From: Sorex araneus
Lineage: Eukaryota > Chordata > Mammalia > Eulipotyphla > Soricidae
NCBI RefSeq assembly: GCF_027595985.1
Contig: NC_073313.1
Coordinates: 79,941,994 to 80,005,993, forward strand
Length of the DNA: 64,000 bases
Reading direction: 5' to 3'
Part shown: one piece after another, positions 47,501 through 60,015 of the stretch
Position numbering within the stretch: the stretch's first letter is position 1
Layout of the letters: each line of letters opens with the position of its first letter
Translations under genes and position numbers: made by a program
Notes under the pieces: generated by a model
The model's database searches: none
Told to the model about the DNA's origin: nothing
The model's input: the letters and a program-made list of their open reading frames with translations, nothing else

Positions 47501-47955
47501 CAGCTCCCTGGCCCTGCCCAGGATCTGTCTGCTCAGGAGTCTGTGAGGGAGCCTGGGCAGGTGATCATTTAAGAATCTCACAATCACAGCCCCTCTGCAT
47601 GACAGATGCCTGTCCCTGCTGCCACCATCCCTTCGGACTCCCCTGCAGAGTGGAAATGGGCTTGCTGTCTGTGGACGCTTCTGTCCTGAAAGGATCCTGT
47701 GGGAACACAGCCCAGTGGTAATGCCTTTAGCCGAAAACATCTGTCTCATCCCACGCTTCTGGCCAGGCCATTCAGTGACCACAGATGCAGCTGTGGAGGC
47801 GGGAGCCCCAGTTTGGGGTGGGGGCTCCTTCTGTGCTCTCTGAGGTTCTGCCTCACAGCCCCCCACTACCCTTCTCAGCTTTCCTTTCTCAGCTCTGATG
47901 CTTGTAGGGTCGTTTTTGTGAAATGTCTTGATTATAGGTTATACCAGTCCAGTCA
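47501..47955. other. GC-richer DNA, no gene recognised
   Basis: Open frames on both strands here overlap each other and show no family signature. Confidence 0.35.
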
Positions 47956-47960
47956 GTATA

Positions 47961-48208
47961 CAGACTGGAGTTATAGTACAGCGGGTAAGGCGTTTGCCTT
48001 GCACACGGCGGACCCCGGTTCCATTCCTCTGTCCCTCTCAGAGAGCCCCGGCAAGCTACCGGAGTGTCCCGCCCACACAGCAGAGCCTGGCAAGCTACCT
48101 GTGGCAAATTCGATATGACAAAAACAGTAACAAGTCTTCACAATGGAGACATTACTGGTGACTGCTTGAGCAAATCGATGAACAACAGGATGACAGTGCT
48201 ACAGACAG
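47961..48208 (+). mobile_element. SINE type B
   Basis: 'agactggagttatagtacag' head through to 'caacaggatgacagtgctac'. Confidence 0.94.
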
Positions 48209-48664
48209 TGCCCCTTCCCCTATACCTTCATGTCATATTTAAGTACTTACCTAGAGAGGCAACAAAGTACTGAGGCTGTGGTCTCAGGTGGATATGTCTT
48301 ACCTCTGTCTCCTGGGTTGTTTCAGCACCAAATGCCAGAATGGATAGGAGAACAAGCAGGCAGGCAGTGGAATTAAATTCCACAGAGATGGGTGAAGAAA
48401 TGAAAGTTATACTTCTACAATAGACAGAGAGGCACAAAAGAGAACAGAGATATCTGGCCACAGTAAGGCAAAAGCAGACCTACATTTATATTACAGACTG
48501 TACAGATTAGTTCGTAGAGAACAAAGAAAAGCATTAGGAACTATAAAAGAAACTTGGTTTCTTCTAGCAAGATTCTTGCCCCCCACCCATGATGGTTGAC
48601 ACAAAGTTGGAGCAGAAAGACTGCTATGTCTGCAGGGTTGAAACAGCTCATTCTACAGGATGTT

Positions 48665-48850
48665 CTCAGTGCACACTAGGAATTGAGAGAGGGTTATCTA
48701 AAAGGGAGGCTCACATGATGTTCCAGTTGCCCAGAAGACACTGGGTGAGAGTTATCTCAAAAGGGAGTCACACAATGTTACAGTTGCCCACTGGGCACTG
48801 AATGAGGGTTATCTGAAGCAGGAATTCCACAGAACACTCTAGTTGCAATG
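48665..48850 (+). repeat. Short tandem array, three diverged units of about 55-65 bp
   Basis: Each unit carries 'gagggttatct' (or gagagttatct), an 'aaagggag' block, 'cacatgatgtt'/'cacaatgtt' and 'ccagttgcc'/'acagttgcc'. The units differ by several substitutions and small indels. No coding frame is maintained. Confidence 0.75.
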
Positions 48851-49780
48851 TTTCTGCAATGAACCATGAGAATCTGCCTTACAAAGCTTCTTTTCTAAAT
48901 TTACTTGAACTCTTATGATTTCAGCTTGAATACTTGCTGTAACAAACTGTTTTTTCTTCGATTCAACCTTTATTTATGCAAAAACATGTGCAAGTCTTAT
49001 ATAATCATTCTCTCTCTTCATTTCCCATTCCCTTTCTTTAAGTATCCAGCCACACAAAGCATGGTCTTTAGAGTTAAAACCGATATCCTTACACTTCTTA
49101 AGCCATGTCCACTTTGTAAAGTGACATAAATCCTAGTTAAAACATGAATTGTGATAAATACCCAGTTAGCCCATTGTAAGAGCAGAAATCAAATATGGGA
49201 AGGGCACAGAATGACACCTTACTCATAGAAATCAGTAATAAATATGTGATAAAAATTATTATGCAAAAAATGCACTGCCCACACATTCTAGTTCCAGAAC
49301 TGTTCATGGATAGATTCAAATGAATTGTTTCAAATGATTTACCAAGGCCACATTCTTTTCTCTCTCGTCCACTCTCTCTCTCACTACAAAATTTTGCTCA
49401 GTACAGTGATTGCATTATTATTTGTTTTTCAAAGTCTTTGACGATTTATGCAAAACTGTCACAAAAGATTTTTCATTCCTTACTATTTATGGATGAAATA
49501 GAGGTATTTGTGTTTCTGCTTCCTGAGTATTCGTTCTTACAACCTTCCTATATATTTCATCAGAATATAATGCTGCTTAAATTTCTTGGTCAGAATGAGT
49601 TTGAATCTAATTTAACACTGAGTCTAACTTTAATGGTTATTTACTTGGCATCAATAACTTTCCTCTGTAGACTGAAAGGAGATATGACCCAGCAGAGTTC
49701 AGATTGTGGGTGACAGCAGTAACCCCTGAATTACTACTGCTTTAATTAACTTAAAGATTAACTTAGATTAAAAAAAATCA
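48851..49780. other. No feature recognised
   Basis: AT-rich DNA without repeat or coding signal. Confidence 0.4.
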
Positions 49781-49782
49781 AC

Positions 49783-49958
49783 AGACCGGCCCGAGTGATA
49801 GTACAGTGGGCAGGGTTCTTGCCTCGCACGCAGCCAACCCAGGTCCATTTCCCGACATCCCATATGGCCTCCTAAGTCAGGAATATATTCCTGAGGTGCA
49901 GAGTCAGGAGTAATCCCTGAGCACAACTGGGTATGGCTCCCAAACAAAAATAAAACAA
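49783..49958 (+). mobile_element. SINE type A
   Basis: 'ccggcccgagtgatagtac' head, box B remnant, 'gagcacaactgggtatgg' end and an A-rich tail. Confidence 0.85.
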
Positions 49959-52720
49959 AAAATTAATAATCAGGAGAACTTAGCATTGTTTCTAGTCCTA
50001 ATAAGTAGCAGCAGTGGCTCTTTCCTTATTATGCTGGTTAGTTTTACTATGCTTTGTGCAAAGATGCTGACTGTGCTGACATGTACAGAGATCTGGAGTT
50101 ATTGGGCAAATATGTGGTAACTCCAGAATGAGAGACTGCAGATGGAAGTGCTGTAGAAAAAGCTAGAAAGGCTTCTAAACCAAAGAACTACTCATTCAAA
50201 ACCATCAAGCAGAATAAAAATAACCTCAATGTCTCCAAAGCACATATATAAGTTTTAGCTGACTTCGTATTTCAAAAGATTATGGGTTGATTTGAGAGTG
50301 TAGTATGCGGAGGTATTTCTCTCTACTCCCCACTGTAATGACTATAGCTGTCAGCTGTGGGAATTTCACCTCAGGAGCCCCCTCTCATAATCTGGATGCT
50401 TCCCTGCCTTTCTTTCCTTTCTTTGTCTTCCTTTAAATAAAATCATTTCTGGATTGAATCATTAAAAAAAGAAGTGAACTACTTTTTCCTTCTGTGTTCT
50501 CTGCCGGTGAATCTCTTGAATTATTAGATTTAGGATCGGTATGTCAGATTTCAAAGTGGCCTTGTACCAGTACGTGGGAGATAGCCAGCTCTGTCCTCCC
50601 TGGCCGAATTCCAGTTCACTAATGGGAGAGTGAGACAAATAAAAAGACTGTGTAGACAAGTTAAGAATAATGACACAGTAATTAACATCAGTGCTGAGGT
50701 CAAGGAGAGTGAGGACTGGAAATTCCCAGAGCAGATTTTGATGCCAAAGGTAAGCCCAGCTGTGGGACATGTTGCAGGGCACCCAAACAGGATGAGAAGT
50801 AGGCTACTCCTCCCCTGAAACTCCCCTTTTGGTGTCCCTGCAATGATCTCCTTCCCCTTCAGTAAATGTGAGCTAGTAAAACAATGCCAGGGGATGGTTG
50901 AGTGACCTGGGCCCCAGCCAAAAGGAATTAACATCCTGTTTTACCTTTTTACTTTGTGCAAGTGTGTTCTGAAAGTCCTCCTAAGATGTTTGTTTCTTGC
51001 CCATTATAGTGTTAACCCTGCATGCTGCTATCTCTCCAACTCACTCCCAGAGTGCTGGTCTTTCTTGCACCTCCTGTACGTACTCCCTCAGAGGCTGCTT
51101 GCCTCCTCTGCCACAGTGTGAAACTAGCAGAGCAAGTAGAGTTACGATGGCTGGCCTCTCCATCAGCCCGGTGACTCCTGCATATTGAGAGTGACACATC
51201 AGTACTGGGATCAAACAGAATTCAGGATCTGGAAACAGCTGTTCCACGTTCAAAGCTGCCAAGAAGATAGGATTTCCCCTGACGATGGAGATATTAGGAG
51301 ATGCCCATTCTGTCTATGAACCTGAGAATATTCCTATTTTAGTTACTGTACCATGTCGATGTGGGCTAGCCTGAATCACTGGCACTTTAGGCCACAACAC
51401 AAACTAGCTACCTCAAAACCAACCATAGGACAGAAAAAAATCCAAAGATTTTGAAATTGTTTTGATGATAATGGAGCTGATATTTTTATCATACAAAGTG
51501 CTGGGCTATCTGACCGGTACCCGTTGGCGAATCAGACTTGGAGAGCCACCACTCTTCCTACAGAATTCCACTATGAATCAGGTGCCCTTAGCCAACTGCA
51601 CCTGAAACCAGGCATCAGGTTCCTTATGATGGCTCAAGGCCATGAAGCAGAACTGAGCATTATGAAAAAGTTGAATACTAATATTACAACTCTAATAATA
51701 ACTCCAACATTTTTGGTTTTAAGTATGACCCAAAAACTGAAACAAAAAAGGTACATAGAAAGGTACCAGAACAGCCATTTTACTGGGAAACTTGTTGAAA
51801 CACACTTTCATAAAGCTTTTAGGCCTGAGTTGTTTTACCAGAAGTTATAGTGAGGCACTCTGATAAGGAATTAGCAGAACTCCTGCAGTTTTCATTGAAT
51901 ACCTCAGCTGGCTATCAGGAAGGGTCAGATGAGGCTCAAGTCTGTGTCAGTGTGTGTATGTGTGCGGGGTAGGGGGGGGCGAGGCGGGGGGACATATTGC
52001 GCACCTGGAAAGGAGGCTCTGGCAAGACTAAAGCATGGCAAGGCTAGAATAAAGGTCCAACAAGTATGAGACAAGTGCCCAAAAGACACAAGCCGCTCTG
52101 CTATATCACCTCACTGGTCCATAAATTTGGAAGTTTCTATGACCACTGTTGAACGAAAGGCAAGGAAAATGTGTATGGGTTTTCAAATGTAGATTGTTTC
52201 TAACATTATTTTTCTGCCCAAGAACATTATACTATCATGACTGCTACCTTACTAAAAAGCAGTGCCCAAATATTTTCTTATGGAAGTCGGATGTGGTTCC
52301 TTTTTATCTCTCATTCTTGCATTTTATTTGGTGACTTAAGGAAATATGCAAATTCTATCATTTTCAATATAAATATTTGGGCTCTGCTGGTAAGTGTATC
52401 TCAGACAGGGTATGAGAAAATGAAATTTCTCTCAGGCTAAAGAGCTGAGCGATAAATTTCTGACTTGATATGCAGGGGTTTTGTTCATTCAAATATCGTT
52501 TCATAAAGCAAATAGTGCCCACTCTCCTCCTCTCCTCCATTAAATGATCAGGTGTGGCGTCCTGACATCACCATGATATGCTGGAGTTTAGTTAGCAGCA
52601 ATATGAAATCTTTTCCTCCAAGTACCTGGTTTCTTCCATCACAGTAGAAACAAATCTCATTATGATTCCAAGCACATAGCACGATTAATTTCAGATGACT
52701 GCAACCAAAATTAATTTGAA
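49959..52720. other. 2.8 kb without recognised elements
   Basis: No named repeat and no convincing coding frame. A polyadenylation-like aataaa at about 50437 follows a CT-rich stretch, which made me consider an LTR, but no ends or partner were found. A G-rich patch lies at about 51965-51992. Confidence 0.4.
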
Positions 52721-52724
52721 TATT

Positions 52725-53500
52725 TTTTATTAAGGCACTCTAATTTACAAAGTTGTTCAGGTTCAAGTTCAGGCAGAGAATATCAACGCCAATCCCATCC
52801 TAGAATATTCCTTGATCGTTGGTTTGGTGTTCCTGCAGATATAAGGGATAGAGGGGTGAGGATGGAGGGAGAAAAGATAATTAATCATAAGTTTTAATTA
52901 AACTAGCATGCATGTACAAATAAAAATGAAGACTGTGCTTCTGAAATACTTCCCCCTCCCTGGCTAAAGCCTCATTAAGAATAAAAACAAAAGCAATTAA
53001 TTTTTTAACTTAAAGAGCTGTGATTTACAAAGTTATTGATAGATGAGTTTTAAGCACACAATATTCCAACACCAATCCCATCACCAGTGTCAACTTGCCT
53101 CCACCAGTGTTCTCATGCTCCCTCCACCCCACCCTCCACCTGCCACTATGGCAGACACTTTCAAAGTTTAGTGCTTGTAGTTTAGATCTCATGTTTTCAG
53201 TGTGGTTGAGTCTGCTTTTTGGATATATAGCTATACCACTCTCCCACATCAGTACACGAGGCCTCCGACCCGTTTGCCAATTAGTTCTCTTTCTCATCTT
53301 CTTCCTTCTCTGCATTTCTCTCTGTACTCTGAACCCAGAGAAGTGTACAGGGTGTTCAAGGAATCCCTCTTTATTACATTACATCTCCTTGTAGAGTTAT
53401 TGTATGTATCACAGAGAAGTGAGGTCATCTTGTGTTTGTCCTTATTATGTGGCTTACTTCACAAAACATGGTATCTTCCAGTTCCAACCAGGTTGTGGCA
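52725..53500 (-). mobile_element. Old L1 3' UTR fragments, antisense
   Basis: Two pieces (about 52725-52850 and 52995-53500) showing 'tttacaaagtt', 'aacaccaatcccatc' and 'ccactatggcagacac' in L1 3' UTR order, from an older subfamily. Confidence 0.7.
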
Positions 53501-53504
53501 AACT

Positions 53505-53860
53505 GCATGAAAATCAAGCAATCTGCAGCAAAATGGATGGAACCAAAGGATGTAAATCTAAGTGAAGTCAAGCAGAAGGAAAGAGATAGATACAGAATAA
53601 TTTCTCTTATGCATGGGACTGGAAGATACATAAGGTAGCAACATGGGACAAGGCAACACAACTGGAAAACTGATCTACATGATTAAGTTGGTTTAGGGTT
53701 TGAAATGGAGGGGTGTTGAGGTACATGGCCCAGGAAGAGAGGTAGGTACACTGGTGATGGCAGTGGTGATGGAATTATGTGAATAAAAGGTGCCATCATT
53801 AACAGTACTATAAATCACAAAATATCAATGAAAAAAATTTTAAAAGACAGCAAATTTCCT
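53505..53860 (+). mobile_element. Old L1 3' end, sense
   Basis: Sense ORF2 end ('gcaaaatggatggaacc', 'agtgaagtcaagcagaagg') passing into a 3' UTR. It abuts an antisense piece, so the two form an inverted L1 pair next to the kinase gene's 3' side. Confidence 0.75.
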
Positions 53861-53894
53861 TACTTCTGTCTGAACATAAGGTCACAAGGTGTGA

Positions 53895-55085
53895 TTACTT
53901 CTGAGCACGGGCTGAAGATGGAGCAGGTTTCTTAGGGGCTGTGGAAGCACCAACCACTGGTAAACCAGCCCTTTGTCCAGGAAGCGAAGGCATTAGTGCT
54001 GAAGAAGTCCCTGGCATAGTGCTGTCACTGGTTGCAGGTATATTGCCTCCTGCTGACCTGCTAGACTCGCCAAGACTTTGAGAAAGCTCCTTCACAAAAG
54101 GGGACAAATAGGGGTGTGCCATGGCCTCTCTCGCAGTAAGCCTTAACTGAGGGTCATATTGTAGCAGATTATCCAGTAAATCAAGGGCTTCTGGGCTGAC
54201 AAGGTGCTTGTTTTCACCGGAGATGAAGTGCTGCCAACGAACACGAGGATGCTTGCCCACGATTATTCGGAGTTGTTTATCTAACTTGATTCTGTATTTT
54301 TGAATGTATGCATAAAAACGGTTTGTTCCTAGAATGCTAACTATCTTCAGCAACTGATCATTATTATTGCTACCCGCAAAAAATGGATCCTTGCGAAAGA
54401 TCATGCTTGCCAGGACACACCCCAAGCTCCACATATCCAAACTATAATCATACATCTCATACTCCACCAGAAGTTCAGGACCTTTGTAGAATCGGGTAAC
54501 AACTTCAGCACTATACTCTTCACCAGGATTATAAAACTGTGACATTCCCCAGTCGATCAACCATAGCTTTCTTTGTTTGTGATCAATCATGATATTTTCG
54601 GGTTTGAGATCTCGGTGCATAATTCCCATGCTATGACAGTAATCCAAAGCTTTCAGAATCTGATAGGTGTAAAACCGTATTTCATAGTCTGTTAATATCT
54701 GGTGCAATTCCTTAAATTGAATGTTGTTTATGAATTCAAAAACCAAGGCCAAGGCTTCTGAATCACGGATTTTGACAACTGCTAACAAATTTATGATGTT
54801 GGGACCACCTCGCAACATCTCCAAAATCTTTATTTCACGCTTAATTTTCTCCTCCTTAGTTGGTCTGAGTACTTTAATAGCAACCTTTTCACTCGTTAAA
54901 ATTTTAACAGCTTCAAATACTTCGCTATAGCCCCCTCGACCTATTACTTTACCTATTTTGTAGTCACGTATATTTCCCCATTTCACCACATATGACTCAT
55001 GATCCCAAAATTCTGGGGGTTGACGTGTATTAACATCTGCATAAACTCTAGCCCTACTTGGCAAGGGTGGGGACAAGTTAGACAT
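53895..55085 (-). CDS. Casein kinase 2 catalytic subunit alpha-like, intronless copy 2
   Basis: An uninterrupted 396-residue frame from the ATG at 55083-55085 (protein begins [15 protein letters not shown]); the frame extends four codons upstream without another ATG. Colinear with CSNK2A1 with an offset of +3. Catalytic landmarks are all present: GRGGYSEV, K71 in VAIK, E84 in [15 protein letters not shown] 157-164, DWG 178-180, GPELL 202-206. It differs from the parent more than copy 1 does. The basic cluster is KEEK. The CK2-specific His after KP is Glu, as in most other kinases. The substrate-loop Arg equivalent to CSNK2A1 R191 is Glu, while the R195 and K198 equivalents are kept. The tail is Pro/Ser-rich and ends basic ([14 protein letters not shown]), recalling copy 1's tail. 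The intact frame despite this divergence suggests selection for a specialised, perhaps germline, kinase. Function and expression are inferred only. Confidence 0.88.
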   Translation of the reverse strand: MSNLSPPLPSRARVYADVNTRQPPEFWDHESYVVKWGNIRDYKIGKVIGRGGYSEVFEAVKILTSEKVAIKVLRPTKEEKIKREIKILEMLRGGPNIINLLAVVKIRDSEALALVFEFINNIQFKELHQILTDYEIRFYTYQILKALDYCHSMGIMHRDLKPENIMIDHKQRKLWLIDWGMSQFYNPGEEYSAEVVTRFYKGPELLVEYEMYDYSLDMWSLGCVLASMIFRKDPFFAGSNNNDQLLKIVSILGTNRFYAYIQKYRIKLDKQLRIIVGKHPRVRWQHFISGENKHLVSPEALDLLDNLLQYDPQLRLTAREAMAHPYLSPFVKELSQSLGESSRSAGGNIPATSDSTMPGTSSALMPSLPGQRAGLPVVGASTAPKKPAPSSARAQK

Positions 55086-55665
55086 ATTGGTAAACAAAGA
55101 TAAAGATGATGGTTGGAGATCTGGTAATCAGTGTTTAGGATCACTTTATATCTTGCTTCAGTCTTGTTTCCTTCAGGCTTGTTATGCCCTGTAAAGAAAA
55201 ACATCAGATCAGCAACTCTTTAATATCTGATTTGTTTGCACAATATTAGTCTACTCTATTACTGTATGTGCCAAATATTTATGAGGTAGTATTCAATTCC
55301 TGACAGTAACTTGTGGCCTGTGGAGTATTGTTGGATGGGACCCTCTCTGTGGTAGAAGTTACAGCGGAGGCTGCTGCTCTCCCATCTTCTCCACAATGTG
55401 GCTGCCTCAGAAGAAAAGGAGATACTGCTTAGCCACCAGCACCCAGGTATCAATTTGAGGTTGGCACTTTTGTTCCACCTGTACTTTAAATAGTGTCCAC
55501 AGATTATCTGGGGGAAAGAACAACATACTATTAATATTCTTGAAAGATACTAAGAAATTCAATCAGATTTAGATATGTTCATTGAACTCATGTTCCAATG
55601 CTTGCTACTATAGGCTATATATTACTTTTGCTTTATGTGTCTCAGATTCCTTGTATCACTTATAT
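55086..55665 (-). promoter_or_regulatory. 5' flank homologous to that of copy 1
   Basis: Aligns in order with 27682-28450 through many short blocks up to at least the 'ctcagattcc' block (28420 and 55641). On the gene strand a good 3' splice-site-like sequence, ttctttacag followed by GG, sits at about 55186-55197, with a ctgat branch-point-like word some 15-20 bases before it. A 5' UTR exon-intron boundary there is possible. Confidence 0.6.
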
Positions 55666-55667
55666 CA

Positions 55668-55832
55668 CTTGTCATCCCGTTGTTCATCAATTTGCTCGAT
55701 CGGGCACCAGTAACGTCTCCATTTGTCCTTGTTGCGTGCTAGTGTAGCCCAGTGGCGTCTGCTCGCTCCAGGAACACGAAGAACCTCAAACCGTTCATTC
55801 AGGCTCTTGATAAAGAAGTCAAGTTTTTTGAA
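55668..55832 (-). mobile_element. RTE 3' end fragment, antisense
   Basis: Unlike a type B SINE, this piece includes the last coding stretch of the RTE ('ctggagcgagcagacgcc' on the minus strand) as well as the terminal 'ggagacgttactggtgccc' part. It is therefore a genuine 5'-truncated RTE. Confidence 0.88.
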
Positions 55833-57735
55833 AAAACTTCCAGGCTAGAGTGCAGTACCCCGTAAAGCTCTCATTTATACTTGAGGGAGGGTTAACAACC
55901 TTTTCAGACAAACAAGAGCTGGAAGAATCTGCGACAACTAAACCAATCCCGCAATAATTACTGAAAGGCCACTTAAACTCCTGAAAAAACACATGAATCA
56001 CACAAACAATGTACACACAAATGACAATACAGTCCTATATGAATAATCTCTCCGAATGTCAATGAACTAAATTCCCCTATAAAAAGGCATTGAGTAGCAG
56101 AATTGATCAGGAAAGAAAATCCATTCATTTGCTGCCTTATAACAAATACACCTAAACTCACAGGATAAATACAGACTTAGAGTGAAAGAATGAAAAACAA
56201 TTGCACAAGCCAATGTAAGACAAAAAATAGCTGGGGAAGCCATCCTTACATCAGACCAAATTCCATTCAATATATAGAATGTAATTAGAGACAACGATGG
56301 ACACTACTTATTGGTCAAGGGACCAATACATCAAGAAATATTGTCATCAATATTTATGCACCAAATAAAGCCTCAGAAAAGTTCATAAAGCTTCTGCTCA
56401 CAAACCTAAAGAAACACATGAGCAGAAACAGAATAGTAATAGGATACTTCAATACACCACTTTTTCCACTAGACAGATCAAATAGACAGGATATCAGTAA
56501 GGAGACAAGAGCCCTAAATGAGGACAAGAATGAACTAGGAATGTTGGTCATATACAGGGTTCTACACCCCTCCAAACAAGAATACATATTCTTCTCTAAT
56601 GCACACAGAATATTCTCAAAGATAGACCACATACTAGGGCACAATTTTAAATTTAACATACATAAATTTACAAACACAGAAATAATGTACAAACTACCTT
56701 CTCAGAACACAACCAGAACCTTTGGGATACAGCAAGTGCTCTGTTAAGGGAGGAATTCATAGCAATGCAGCCCTACATTGAAAAAGAAGAAAAAGCCCAA
56801 ATCAACAACCTAAACACACAACTCAAAGATGTGGATAAGGAACAACAAATAAATTCAAAAAAGAAGCAGAAGAAGGGAAATAATAAAAACTAGAGCAGAC
56901 ATCAAAAACATAGAAACCAAAAAAGCAATTCAAAAGAATCAATGAAACCTGGAGCTGGTTATTAAAAATGAACAAAATAAATAAACCTTTAGCTAGACAC
57001 AATGAGGAAAAAAGAGAAAATGTTCAAACAGATTGGATCAGAGATGAAATGAGAGAAATTACAGAGGATCATTCAGAAATTCAAAATATAATGAATTTAC
57101 TATTTACTTTATGCTCTTAAGCTGGAGAACTAGAAGGAATGGATAGATTCTTAGAGTTAAGTTATTTCCCAAAGCTGAATGAGGAGGAAGAAGAAAGCCT
57201 AAATTGGCCAAATTACAAGTAAGGAAATTGAAACAGTAATTAAGAATCACCCCAAGAACAAAATTCCTGGCCCAGATAGGTTCACTGGTGAGTAAATCAA
57301 AGAATATTTACTGCCTATATTCCTTAAGCTCTTCCAATATATATAAAAGACATGGAATCTTAACATGCTCTAAGAAGCTAACATTACACTAACACTCAAA
57401 GCAGACAGAGACACTTCCGGAAAAAAAATTCAGACCAATCTCCCTGATGAATATCAAGAGGGAGATTGGTCTGAATATCAAAATCCTTAACAAAATCTTA
57501 GCTAACTGAATCCAAAAACATATAAAAAATCATACACCCTGATCAAGTGTGAGTCATCCCGGGGATGCAAGGATAATTCAACATACACAGATCAATGAAA
57601 ATAACACACATTAATAAAAGGAAAGATAAAAATCATATGATCATATCAATTGATATAGAGAAAGCCTGTGATAAAATCCAACATCCAATCATGATAAAAA
57701 CCCTTAACAAAATAGGGGTGGAAACTTCCTCAAGA
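55833..57735 (+). mobile_element. Old L1, sense: ORF1 end and ORF2 endonuclease-RT
   Basis: Starts near the end of ORF1 ('gacaaacaagagctggaaga') and passes through the ORF2 endonuclease (56350-56750, GYFN in place of GDFN near 56438) and the RT region (57230-57720, 'aacaaaattcctggcccag'). Numerous stops. It ends where a composite insertion begins. Confidence 0.85.
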
Positions 57736-58490
57736 TAATAATGGCCAAGAGCTGCACAGGACCAGGGACCCCAGGCTGGAGAAAACCCCCAATTCGAGTT
57801 CAAGCTGTAACAACCTAATACCTCCAATTACAGGTGAGGCATAGTGGGAGTGGTTTCTGGAGACCAGGACACTAACTCAGCTTCGAGTTAATCTCCTCTT
57901 CCATATCCCATAAGAAACACAAATTATTCTCCTTTTCCCCATCCCGATGGGACTCTGAGATGACGCCAAATCCAGCCATCATCTACTATTTAAGCTGTCC
58001 TATTCAAGGTCAGGGGAATGAGGCCCATCATTGCTACTTTATTTTGGCATATTGAATATGCCACAGGTAGCTTGCCAGGCTCTGCCGTGCGAGATTCTGC
58101 ATTGCTCTCTTTGTTTTATAGTCTCTGGATCTTGGCTGTTGATGAGATTACATGGTGCCAGAGGCAGTTTGTGGGCGTGACTGCCAAGCTACTGGAAAAC
58201 TGGGGATCTGGGTGGAGGAGGCCCAGTTCTGATCAGAGCAGGCTTGGAGATCTCAGCCACGGGTCCTGCATACCTGGGTTGCTCTGCCGGTTCCTTCATG
58301 CGGGAGGCTTGTCCAAGTGTGTGGAGAGTGGCCTTGAACATGGCTGTGGTTGGGTTCTGGAGGTTTTGGCTGCCAGGGTTCTGCATGGGGCGGGGAGGGA
58401 GACTCAACCTGCCCCCCTCCGAGGGACCCCGGTGGAAGACAGCCAGGTGCAGGGGTAGGAGATTCTGCCATGGTGGGGGTTATAGTGAAA
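57736..58490. mobile_element. Composite insertion: unknown piece, RTE 5' UTR (antisense), unclassified unit (sense)
   Basis: 57736-58004 is unassigned. 58005-58095 is the complement of the RTE 5' UTR ('gtcaggggaatgaggcccatc', 'ttggcatattgaatatgcc', 'agcttgccaggctctgcc'). 58100-58480 is the unclassified unit also seen at 30175 and 63620. The same antisense-RTE-then-sense-unit order occurs at 63400-63790. Confidence 0.75.
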
Positions 58491-58533
58491 AAACTATATA
58501 TATATATATACACACATATATATATATATAGTG
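58491..58533. repeat. TA/CA microsatellite
   Basis: Alternating tatata, cacaca and tatata tract at the right edge of the composite insertion. Confidence 0.9.
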
Positions 58534-60015
58534 AAGTAAATGCCTCACCAAGAATACTTTATCCAGCTTTATCCAGCTAGATTCATATATCTAATGGAAA
58601 AAACACAAAGTTTCACAAACAACAACTCATAGACTCAAAACCATGGTTACAAGAAAAACCTAATGGGCTACTTTTTGAATTTCAGAAACTACAGAAATTC
58701 AAAGAATAATCAGAGACTACTTTGAGAGTCTTTGTGTCATAAAACAACATCAAAGAAATTGATAAATTCCTGGATTCCTACAGCCTCCAAAGGCTGAACC
58801 AAGAGGACTTGGAATATCTGAACAGACTTATCACTATCAATGAAATTTAAATGGTAATCAAAAGTCTCACCCAAAACAAAAGCATTGCCCAGATGAATTC
58901 ACTAGTGAATTCTTCCAAATTTTTAAAGAGGGGGCATACTCCCAATCCTTTTCAAGCTTTTCCAGGAAACTGAAGAATCAGAAACACTTCCAAGCACTTT
59001 CTATGAGGCACATATCAACCTAATACCAAAAGAAGACAGAGACACCACAAAGAAAGAATTACAGGCCAATATCCCTGATGAACAGATACAAAGATGCTAA
59101 AAAATCCTAGCAAACAGAATCCAGTGACTCATCAAAAAGATGAGACCAAGTAGGATTCATCTCTGGGGTGCAAGGATGATATAATACTCACAAGTCAATC
59201 AACATAACACAATATATTAATAAAAGAAAATGAAAAACCACAAAATCCTATCAATAGATGTAGTGAAAGCATGTATTTGACAAGATCCAGCAGCCGTTCA
59301 TACTAAATAAAACTCTCAACAAAATGGGAGTTGAAGGAGCTATCCTCAGTAGAGTCAAACTATCTACCACAAGCCCACAGCAAACATTACTCTTAATGTA
59401 GAAAAGCTAAAAGCCTTCCCTCTAAGATTGAGGACAAGAAAGGTTGCTCACGTTCACCACTTCTATTCAATATAGTCCTAGAAGTACTTACCACAGAGTT
59501 AGGAAAGAAAAAAAGATATTGAGGGCATCCAGATAGGAAAGGAAGAGGTCAAGTTATCACTATTTGCAGATGACATGATATGATACTTAGAAAATCCTAA
59601 AGATCACAAAAAAAGCTCCTAGAAACAATAGGTTTGTATAGTAAAGTGGCAGACTAAAAAAATCAATATCCAAATGTACATAGCTCTCCTATATACAAAT
59701 AATGAAAAACAAGAAAGAGATCTTATAAAAACAATCCCGTTCACAATAGTGTCTCAGAAAATCAAGTACCTTGGAATCAGCTGAACTAAAGAGGTGAATG
59801 ACCTGTACAAATAAAACTACTTCAAGAGATAAAAGAAGGCACAAGGAAATGGAGATGTACTCCCTGATCATGGATCAGGAGGATTAATATAATAAAAATG
59901 GAATTAGTCCCCAAAGCATAATACAGATTCAATGCAATCCCTGTAAAGATACCCATGAAAATTTTCAAAGAAATGTACAAAATCAAAACAAAACAAAATC
60001 CTGAAATCCCCAGGA
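58534..60015 (+). mobile_element. Old L1, sense, rearranged ORF1 end and ORF2
   Basis: Begins with 'cctcaccaagaatacttt' (ORF1 end) and then jumps into the ORF2 RT region (58680 onwards; 'caccacaaagaaagaattac' at 59042, 'tttgcagatgacatgata' polymerase box near 59562). It runs to the mid-C-terminal part near 60010. The endonuclease region is missing, and stops are frequent. Confidence 0.82.

Noticed and set aside
49959-50465. A solitary retroviral LTR, from a CT-rich block followed by aataaa
   Set aside because: No tg/ca termini, TSD or second copy could be found; the signal is too weak to call.
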